Part shown: piece by piece, positions 57,501-64,000 of the stretch
How positions within the stretch are numbered: position 1 is the stretch's first letter
Layout: the number at the start of each line of letters is the position of its first letter
DNA from: Apoda limacodes
Taxonomy: Eukaryota > Arthropoda > Insecta > Lepidoptera > Limacodidae
NCBI GenBank assembly: GCA_946406115.1
Contig: OX291543.1
Coordinates: forward strand, 30,778,815-30,842,814
Direction of reading: 5' to 3'
DNA length: 64,000 bases
Made by a program: the position numbers and the translations under genes
The notes under the pieces: generated by a model
Databases searched by the model: none
What the model saw: the letters and a program-made list of their open reading frames with translations, nothing else
Told to the model about the DNA's origin: nothing

Positions 57501-58170
57501 GTACGACTCGCGCTTGACCACTCTCAAAACATCGTTGGTTCTGGCTCACTACCCTCCAACCCCAACCCCCCGCCTAAAAACTTTTCTGCCCCGCACCGCG
57601 CTTGACCACTCTCAAAACCACCCCTGTATCTGGGGTGTGGCGACTCGCGCTTGACCACTCTCAAAACATCGTTGGTTCTGGCTCACTACCCTCCAACCCC
57701 AACCCCCCGCCTAAAAACTTTTCTGCCCCGCACCGCGCTTGACCACTCTCAAAACCACCCCTGTGTCTGGGGTGTGGCGACTCGCGCTTGACCACTTTCA
57801 AAACATCGTTGGTTCTGGCTCACTACCCTCCAACCCCAACCCCTCACCTAAAAACTTGCACGACTCGCGCTTGACCACTCTCAAAACCACCCCTGTGTCT
57901 GGGGTGTGGCGACTCGCGCTTGACCACTCTCAAAACCACCCCTGTGTCTGGGGCTATGTCGACTCACGCAACCAACCCCTGTGTCTGGGGCTATGTCGAC
58001 TCACGCTTGACCAAAACTACTGCGTGACGTCACAGTGGCTCCTGTGTATAACTTGTCTCTAGTTTTGTTATGTAATTACATCATTATCGTAATGGGTTAT
58101 CATGTTTTTCCCCGTTCATAATAAAGTTATTCCTATTTAATTACAATGATGTTGGTGGTGACATTCCAAA
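57501..58170 (+). repeat. GC-rich minisatellite (137-bp unit) with 3' flank, copy 1
   Basis: GACTCGCGCTTGACCACTCTC recurs at 57505, 57642 and 57779 (exact 137-bp spacing), then in shortened units at 57862, 57911, 57961 and 57998. Each full unit contains 'gttggttctggctcactacc', 'cgcctaaaaacttttctgcc' and 'cacccctgtgtctggggtgt'. A unique flank (58016-58170: 'gtgacgtcacagtggctcc', 'cattatcgtaatgggt') follows. The whole block including the flank is repeated in direct orientation at 61321-61700. Long frames through it are repeat artefacts. Confidence 0.85.
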
Positions 58171-60720
58171 AACTAGTCCCCCGAGGGTGTATCTCAAGAT
58201 TTTAGGGGTGTGTCCACTCACGCTTTACAAAAACAACCTGGAGACGTGTCGGTTCACGCTTGATATGACTTGACATGTTATACCTACAGAAAATCTTCAA
58301 TTCAAGTCGGTCGAAGTTTAAAGAGAAAAGCTGATAATAGTGTTAAAGATTTACAACTAGCATTGACGTCATCATGATGTGTCAAATATGTGATTTACAG
58401 GTTAAGCAAAGATTCTATGCTCAGCACTTACGATCTAAGAAACACAAATAGAAATGTCTTATTCTTAATCATAATTTACTTTATGTGTCTGTTATATCAC
58501 TCGTGAAGTATTTATAGCATCAATTGAAGAATCAATACTATTTTATTATTCATGCAGATTTTGATCAGGAAACAAAAGATTTTAAAAATTCTTTTGAATT
58601 TTTAAATTTGACTATTAGGAATTGGATAAAAAATGGTGAATTAGAAAATTATTCAGAACCTTTAAGTGATGACATTAAAAATAAAATGTGTAATGACACA
58701 TAGTGATTTAGAAAAAAAAGAAAATGTAGACCTTAAAAAAAAAAAAACAGTTTTTAGAAATGCATGTTAATAAGTTTAATCCCTTACGGGGATCTTTGTA
58801 TATTGGTAAAAAAGAACGATCAACAATGTTTTAAGAGGACTATATCCTGCAAATACACATTCCGATAGGGTATCATCATACTTGAGGCATTAAAATAAAC
58901 TAACGTTTAATAATATTCAGTTCCCAATCAAATTATCTGATATACCCAAGGTAGAAAAACAAAATGACATTAGCATTAATATGTTTGAATTAGAGTTTAA
59001 CAAAGAAAAAAAAACTTTACAAAATGTTCTAATTAATTACAAATTAACTTATTATTTTTAAACAACGGTTGAAATGGTCATTATTGTATTTATCACGCTT
59101 GGTAAATAAACAAATAACAAATTGAAATGACACTATTCATATCTGGGCCGGTTGCCGTAACTATTTTTAATCTAAAGTTAATTTAATTAATCACCAGAAA
59201 CATGAATGTGCTCAAATTTTTACTGAATAACTAGGAATTCATAAAAAAGAAAAATATTGGTTTAATAGGGAAACAAATAATGATGAAATCTATTTTGATA
59301 AATTTCAAAGAATATTAAAATTACATTTTATAATATATGCAGACTTTGTAGCTCATTTAAAACCCGTCACCTATTGTGTCCCTGATCCATCGAAGTCATA
59401 TACGTAAACAATACATGAACATGTAGTTTGTTCTTATGGATAATATATAAAATGTTCATATGATGATAAACTGTCTATATACAGAACATACTCAGAGCCT
59501 AATTGTACAAAAATGTTTATGGAAAGCATTAACAAAGATATTAGCAATATACATAGGATAAATTGTTTTCAAAAATGTCCACTTTCTTTAACTAATGAAG
59601 AGAAGGAATCTATAAGAAAATCGCAATTATGTTATATTAGGTGATGAAATCACAGTAGACTATGACTGGAATACTAGTAATTTTAGAGGTGTTAGTCACG
59701 AATTATTTAGTAGCACAAAGTATCGTGTTCCATTTTTCATTCCTATTCTATTTCACAATCTAAACAATTATGATGCTTATTTTATTGTTCATGCTTTGAA
59801 TTTTAAAGATTGAGAAATAAAAATAATTCCGCAAAATAAGTAAAAATATAATTCATTCTCATGTAAACCAAATATGGCGTATAGTTCATTCGCGGTTTTT
59901 AGATTATTTTTAATTTATGATCTACTAGAGTTTAGATATATAGAATATTATATAAAGACCAATTTGCAGAATTAAGAAATCAATTACAAACGAATTTTAA
60001 TAAACTTATTAGGAAAGGTGTTTTTCTTCATGAATTTGTTAATTCTTATGAGTCCTTAAAAATTACATCTCTTCCAAATCAAGACGCTTTCTTTAACTCT
60101 TTAATACCAGTGTATCAAATTATAATTATAAACATGCTCAAAACGATGTCAGCCCAATTTAAATGTAAAAATATGTTGGAATATTCCAATCTATATTTAA
60201 GAACTTATGTAATGCTACTCACTGATATTTCTGATAACTTTAGAATTTTTATATCTAATGTGATATAATTGTAATTATTTATTTTCTTCTTTTTACACTA
60301 AGCTGTGCACCTATCTATAATATATTTTTGCCACGGAAAATGAGCTCTATTTTAAAATTAACCTGTAACCTTAAGTACCCTGAACATTTACATGATCTTA
60401 ATTCAGATTTACCTTTATGCCCTGAAAAACATTGTAAACGATTACAGTAAAGATAAGAAATTAGTATCAAAGTTTTATAATAAAACTAAAATATAATTTA
60501 CTATAGAAATCTCAAACAATGTTTACAACTTACTATGAAGTTAATTAGGGTTCATAGAGTTTTACAGTTTAAGCATAGTCCTTAGTTGAAATATATATAG
60601 ATTTAAATACTCAAGTAAGAACTACAGCTAAAAGTGACTGAAAAAGATTTTTATAAATAATACATTCTTTGGTAAAATATGGAAAATGTTGAAAAACGTG
60701 TATTTGTGAAAAAAAGATAT
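58171..60720 (+). pseudogene. Polinton/adintovirus-like protein-primed DNA polymerase B, decayed
   Basis: Many short frames in the right order match the long viral/organellar type B polymerase of Polintons. They are an N-terminal C2H2 finger (CQICDLQVKQRFYAQHLRSKKH, about 58380-58445), NKFNPLRGSLYIG (about 58771), QFPIKLSDIPKVEKQNDISI (about 58918-58977), FHNLNNYDAYFIVHAL (exonuclease II-like, about 59752), GVFLHEFV, NLYLRTYVMLLTDISDNFR (exonuclease III-like, about 60187-60244), KYPEHLHDLNSDLPLCPE (about 60374-60427) and NTFFGK (about 60658-60677). Stops and frameshifts occur every 50-150 nt, and the catalytic palm box is not seen. In Polintons this enzyme replicates the element from protein-primed ends. 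Confidence 0.8.
59801..60279 (+). repeat. Polymerase segment duplicated in both orientations (source)
   Basis: 59801-59888 recurs directly at 60905-60988. 59884-60279 recurs inverted at 61031-61321 with about 105 nt missing (the part near 60048-60152). The source still follows the order of the polymerase, so this is the original and the right-hand material is the copy. Confidence 0.82.
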
Positions 60721-60880
60721 TTATTTGGAGAATTATAAGTCGTGTCTATGTATCACAAATGTAAATAGTTCACGTGCAGAATTCGAAGTGTGAAACATAC
60801 TATTTTACACAAAAAATTAAAAAAAAATTGTTGTAGACTTTTAGTTCTCCAAATAAATCTCTTTTTTTGTTACACTTTTC
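60703..60880. repeat. Small fold-back insertion in the polymerase relic
   Basis: aaagatatttatttggagaa (about 60713-60732) pairs with ttctccaaataaatctcttt (about 60845-60864). A third 'tttatttggagaactaa' lies at 61014-61030 at the edge of the inverted copy. It replaces the polymerase sequence expected after NTFFGK. Confidence 0.6.
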
Positions 60881-60904
60881 TTGAAAACTTTAGATTCGGC
60901 AATT

Positions 60905-61321
60905 ACTTTAAAGATTGAGAAATAAAAATAATTCCGCAAAATAAGTAAAAATATATTTCATTCTCAAATAAACCTAATATGTCGTATAGTTCATATATAT
61001 TCAGTCAATATAGTTTATTTGGAGAACTAAATAATAACAATTATATCACATTAGATATAACAAATTCTAAAGTTATCAGAAATATCAGTGAGTAGCATTA
61101 CATAAGTTCTTAAATATAGATTGGAATATTCCAACATATTTTTACATTTAAATTGAGCTGACATAACAAATTCATGAAGAAAAACACCTTTCCTAATAAG
61201 TTTATTAAAATTCGTTTGTAATTGATTTCTTATTTCTGCAAATTGGTCTTTATATAAAATTCTATATATCTAAACTCTAGTAGATCATAAATTAAAAATA
61301 ATCTAAAAACCGCAAATGAAC
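60905..61321 (-). repeat. Rearranged copy of the polymerase segment (one direct, one inverted part)
   Basis: 60905-60988 is a direct copy of 59801-59888. 61031-61321 is the inverted copy of 59884-60279 with an internal deletion. The inverted copy ends exactly where the second minisatellite block begins (about 61321). Confidence 0.82.
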
Positions 61322-61700
61322 ACACTGGCACACTACCCTCCAACCCCAACCCCTCGCCTAAAAACTTTTCTGCCCCCGCGTGACTCGCGGTTGACCACTC
61401 TCAAAACATCGTTGGTTCTGGCGCACTACCCTCCAACTTCAACCCCTCGCCTAAAAACTTTTCTGCCCCCCGCACGACTCGCGCTTGACCACTCTCAAAA
61501 CCACCCCCTGTGTCTGGGATACGTCGACTCACGCTTGACCAGAACTACCACGTGACATCACTGTAGGTTCTGTGTAGTTTTGTTAAGTATTTATATCATT
61601 ATCGTAATGGGTCTATCGTATTTTTCCGTTCATTAGTTATTCTTATTTAATTACAATGTCGTGAGTGCGATAATGATGTTTGTGGTGACATTCCTAATAC
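61322..61700 (+). repeat. GC-rich minisatellite with 3' flank, copy 2
   Basis: Contains the unit 'ccaaccccaacccctcgcct...cttttctgcccc...gactcgcggttgaccactc' about one and a half times, then the same unique flank as copy 1 ('gtgacatcactgtaggttc', 'cattatcgtaatgggt', 'tggtgacattcc'). Direct orientation, 3.5 kb from copy 1, immediately upstream of the intact Polinton-type genes. Confidence 0.8.
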
Positions 61701-61732
61701 CTTTTTAATTATATTTGTACTTGTAAGATAAA

Positions 61733-61847
61733 TCGTATATATATAGGATAGTCGAGAGTATTCGAGTTACAATTTATCATCAAGTGATTGAATTCATCCT
61801 GTGTGATACTGAGGCTGGTTCTATTTACTTCAAAAAAAGCTATGGAG
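61733..61847 (+). promoter_or_regulatory. TATA promoter and short first exon of the small Polinton gene
   Basis: TATATATATAGG at about 61736-61747 lies about 95 nt before an ATG-GAG (61842-61847) that abuts a splice donor, GTATGT (61848). An acceptor, TTATTACAG, ends at 62037. Joining there keeps phase 0 into the frame at 62056. Another acceptor at 61904 would give only a short peptide. Inference only. Confidence 0.4.
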
Positions 61848-62055
61848 GTATGTGTGTTTTTTTGCTTTATAATTCTTTATCTATATTTATTATATATATT
61901 ACAGACCCTCAAAACTATGTGTTTGTTTGAATGTCTATTACTTAAACCAATTTTGTTTAGGTTTTCACTTTAGGCAAATTTTTGATTCAAATTATTATAC
62001 AAATATGTTTTTAAAACATAGGCTTATTTTATTACAGAATTCAACATTTAACGTA

Positions 62056-62499
62056 ATGGAAGAAAACACGTTCAAGCATTACTACTACGCTACATCGGAT
62101 GATGAGCAATCAACTGAGAAGGCCTTAGAAACAACAAAGCTCAAACGGTCTCGTCGAAATAGTATCGACTCATTCTTTGAGGGGACCAATCAGAAGAAAA
62201 AGAAACTCAGCTCTACAGTGGCGAGATCTTCAAAAGATGGTATCCCTGGTGTCACATACTTGTCTACTAATAATGATGATGGGGCTCATGCTACACATTT
62301 GATAAAAATTGAGGTGTATGACCTCATAAAATTGAAAAAAGTACCAGTAGATGAACATTGGAAACACTCAGAAGTGAGGATCAAATATTATACGGATACA
62401 AAAGATGAAAAATATGAGCAAACGAAGGGTATCATATTTGATATCACGAAGCAAATAGCAGAAACCAATAACTGTAAAAAATACTTTTTTAAAAAGTAA
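62056..62499 (+). CDS. Small basic, Polinton-associated protein of unknown function
   Basis: Open 147-codon frame from ATG 62056. An in-frame upstream extension is possible through the intron 61848-62037 (adding six codons plus MetGlu) or by reading through from 61927. Residues 1-25 are acidic and Tyr-rich. Residues about 30-57 carry two basic clusters typical of nuclear localisation signals (KLKRSRRNS, KKKKL). The rest is a mixed alpha/beta-looking stretch (THLIKIEVYDLIKLKKVP, then YYTDTKDEKYEQTKGIIF) ending in KKYFFKK. I do not recognise the family. It is convergent with the protease gene, and AATAAA motifs follow at 62601. The intact frame beside a decayed polymerase suggests it belongs to the younger insertion. 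Confidence 0.6.
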   Translation: MEENTFKHYYYATSDDEQSTEKALETTKLKRSRRNSIDSFFEGTNQKKKKLSSTVARSSKDGIPGVTYLSTNNDDGAHATHLIKIEVYDLIKLKKVPVDEHWKHSEVRIKYYTDTKDEKYEQTKGIIFDITKQIAETNNCKKYFFKK

Positions 62500-62687
62500 T
62501 CTCTAATAGCTAAATTAATTTATAAGAACCAGCTTCAGTATTACTCGAAATCAACTTTGAATCAAATTGTATCATGTTTGAGTTTTATTGTGAATGAATG
62601 AATAAATGATATAAATAAAAAATATTTTTTTGTTTTTTAACCACTAATTACACAAACACACACATAAGAAAAAAACATTTTTTTATT
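62500..62687. terminator. Convergent 3' region with polyadenylation signals for both strands
   Basis: AATAAA at 62601-62606 (and another close by) serves the plus-strand gene. The complement of AATAAA (tttatt) at 62682-62687 and 62697-62702 lies at the end of the protease gene on the minus strand. Confidence 0.5.
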
Positions 62688-63140
62688 TTAAAAAGTTTTA
62701 TTATCAAAAATTGTTTTAAACATATCATATAATAAAATATCATTACATAGAGTGTTATTACTAAAGTGGTTTACAAAATCAATCATTGATTTACCATGAA
62801 ACTTAAAATACAAATAAACAAGACAATATTCCCCACAAACAGTTGTAAAGTCATTTTGAACTCTTTTATTATTGTAACTCCATATCTTAGTATTCTTATT
62901 TAAGAAATATAAATGATGTCTACTAGGTTTACGACCATAAGAATCAAAGTATTCACCTAATCCATTTTTATTAATATGTATTCCCACCCAATGCGATCCA
63001 GGTTGATTGTCAACATCTAAATTACTAATGAGAAAAGCAGGTAGGTGCATGAGTACTGGTAATCTATTTGCAGCAAATACATTTAGTTTAATTTTCGGAG
63101 AAATTATCTTTAAACATTTTTGAATATCTAAAGTATTCAT
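62688..63140 (-). CDS. Polinton/adenovirus-type cysteine protease (PRO)
   Basis: A complete 150-residue frame. Catalytic positions are visible in the adenain/Ulp1-like order: His50 in GSHWVGIHI, Asp66 in EYFDSYGR, Gln95 in VQNDFTTV and Cys102 in VCGEYCLVYLYFK. Length and spacing fit the maturation protease of Polintons and adintoviruses, which processes capsid proteins during assembly. The frame is intact and lies 69 nt downstream of the capsid gene on the same strand, probably as a late gene pair. A cellular SUMO-protease origin is less likely given the capsid neighbour. Confidence 0.85.
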   Translation of the reverse strand: MNTLDIQKCLKIISPKIKLNVFAANRLPVLMHLPAFLISNLDVDNQPGSHWVGIHINKNGLGEYFDSYGRKPSRHHLYFLNKNTKIWSYNNKRVQNDFTTVCGEYCLVYLYFKFHGKSMIDFVNHFSNNTLCNDILLYDMFKTIFDNKTF

Positions 63141-63209
63141 TTCAGAATGTTGATATTATGAATGTCAAAAGTATAATAAGTCCTTTCATTGAGTTCTAAT
63201 TATTATATT

Positions 63210-64000
63210 TTAGCTACTGTAATCTACTGAAACATTACGATTTTTATCTATTTCAATAACATTATCAAATTCAGCATACACTATACAGTTTATTGTTTGT
63301 ATGAGTGCTGCTTCAAAACGAACTTCAAGTCTTACGCTTCCATGTCTAATAAGATTCCAATGAGACGTAGAACTAGCTGATAAGTCTGGAGTTAAATCAA
63401 ATGCCATCAAACAATATCCATTTGCATATTGTTCCCTAGAAATAGCATTACCATCATTCAAAAAGTGAATACCTGACCCGGAAAATAGTGTATGGTAAGC
63501 TGTGGTAAATATATTGTTGTGAAACATTGGTTGTAAAGCTTTTGATGGTATTTGTTGACCATCTATATACAAACTAAATGTATTTATTCCATAGTTTTCA
63601 AAGTTAAAAGGGTTTCTGTTAAAACTTCCATTAAAAGCAGCATTGTTTACAAAACCTATTATACACCTTTTTGGAACTTGACCAATAAATATGTTATCAA
63701 GCGTTTTTCCCTGAACTCCTGAAGGTATTGTGAGCACTTTGACTTCAGCTCTGGTTATAGGATACTTAGCGGTCGTTGCACTTAAAACTTTTTGATGTGC
63801 TAATAATACACTTGGACTAATTTTTGCTCTACGAACTATAAGTGTAGCGTCAGTAAAAGTAACTTTCAGTTTAGCATCAGCACCAGCCATAAGATTAAAA
63901 CTTTCTCTTGATCGTACTAGTTTAAGACTAATTTCAACACCATTTATCAGAAACTTTTCTTGATTAAACAAATCCCCATGCAAATGTCCTACCATTTCTA
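63210..64000 (-). CDS. Polinton major capsid protein, C-terminal part (cut by window edge)
   Basis: Open frame of at least 262 codons on the minus strand. It continues past the window (the codon before Met63995 is GAA), so the start is not seen. Segments such as GHLHGDLFNQEKFLINGVEI, KISPSVLLAHQKVLSATTAK, NPFNFENYGINTFSLYIDG, YHTLFSGSGIHFLNDGNAIS and YAEFDNVIEIDKNRNV correspond to the conserved second half of the double jelly-roll capsid protein of Polintons, often annotated in animal genomes as 'F54H12.2-like'. No stop or frameshift is visible. With the adjacent protease it shows that the element retained virion genes. Confidence 0.87.
   Translation of the reverse strand, partial: EMVGHLHGDLFNQEKFLINGVEISLKLVRSRESFNLMAGADAKLKVTFTDATLIVRRAKISPSVLLAHQKVLSATTAKYPITRAEVKVLTIPSGVQGKTLDNIFIGQVPKRCIIGFVNNAAFNGSFNRNPFNFENYGINTFSLYIDGQQIPSKALQPMFHNNIFTTAYHTLFSGSGIHFLNDGNAISREQYANGYCLMAFDLTPDLSASSTSHWNLIRHGSVRLEVRFEAALIQTINCIVYAEFDNVIEIDKNRNVSVDYSS

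Noticed and set aside
57505..58015. Regularly spaced repeats that could suggest a CRISPR array
   Set aside because: The units are contiguous 137-bp or 37-50-bp repeats without unique spacers, in a eukaryotic genome.
57739..58062. 107-codon open frame in the minisatellite
   Set aside because: The frame follows the repeat units (TTLKTTPVSGVW-type repeats) and breaks whenever unit length changes. It reflects the minisatellite, not a protein.

Overview
The window looks like lepidopteran (moth or butterfly) nuclear DNA. It is AT-rich and intron-bearing. It carries repeat families typical of that order: tRNA-derived SINEs ending in a B-box-like GGTTCGAAC, Helitron-like ends of the form TC...CTAG, Jockey- and CR1-like LINEs, Penelope-like elements and a gypsy/errantivirus copy. 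Host coding sequence is sparse and most of the 64 kb is transposon debris. I see no rRNA, tRNA gene or CRISPR array. All calls come from reading the sequence; no database search was run.

The host content is a small cluster of SMYD4-like genes (TPR, MYND zinc finger, split SET, Cys-rich post-SET). Copy A (exons 7855-9210 and 13459-13798, +) is broken by a 26-nt deletion. Copy B (exon 1 at 18199-19559, +) is open. Its last exon exists twice (27930-28269 and 32597-32936) because a 4.66-kb block was tandemly duplicated almost without change. Copy C (42328-43433, -) is a gutted remnant. A and B share a phase-2 intron placed at the end of the SET core, and both have lost the NHSC signature (TSSC in A, TRSC in B).

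Layout. 0.4-1.4 kb: hAT relic with 8-bp target duplication. 3.4 kb: LINE 3' end. 6.1-13.8 kb: gene A, with a Helitron, three LINE pieces and a fold-back MITE in its intron. 17.2-18.0 and 19.9-20.9 kb: antisense LINE pieces. 18.2 kb onward: gene B, whose long intron holds a Mutator-like (MULE) relic with long inverted repeats and a nested 703-bp palindrome, then a Penelope-like and a Jockey-like element. 24.0-33.3 kb: the tandem duplication. 34.1-34.8 kb: decayed ORF split by a SINE. 38.7-40.7 kb: errantivirus-like remnant (RT, integrase, Env). 42.3-43.4 kb: gene C. 46-47 kb: SINEs and a MITE pair. 48.5-54.96 kb: four LINE segments, including an ORF1 of the baculovirus FP25K-like type. 55.2-56.7 kb: Helitron-like sequence.

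The right end (57.5-64.0 kb) is the most unusual part. It holds a Polinton/Maverick (adintovirus-like) region. A decayed protein-primed type B DNA polymerase and a set of open genes lie there, each preceded by the same GC-rich minisatellite in direct orientation. The open genes are a small basic nuclear-type protein (+), an adenovirus-type cysteine protease (-) and a major capsid protein running off the window edge (-). The open capsid and protease beside a ruined polymerase suggest two superposed insertions of different age, or one rearranged element.
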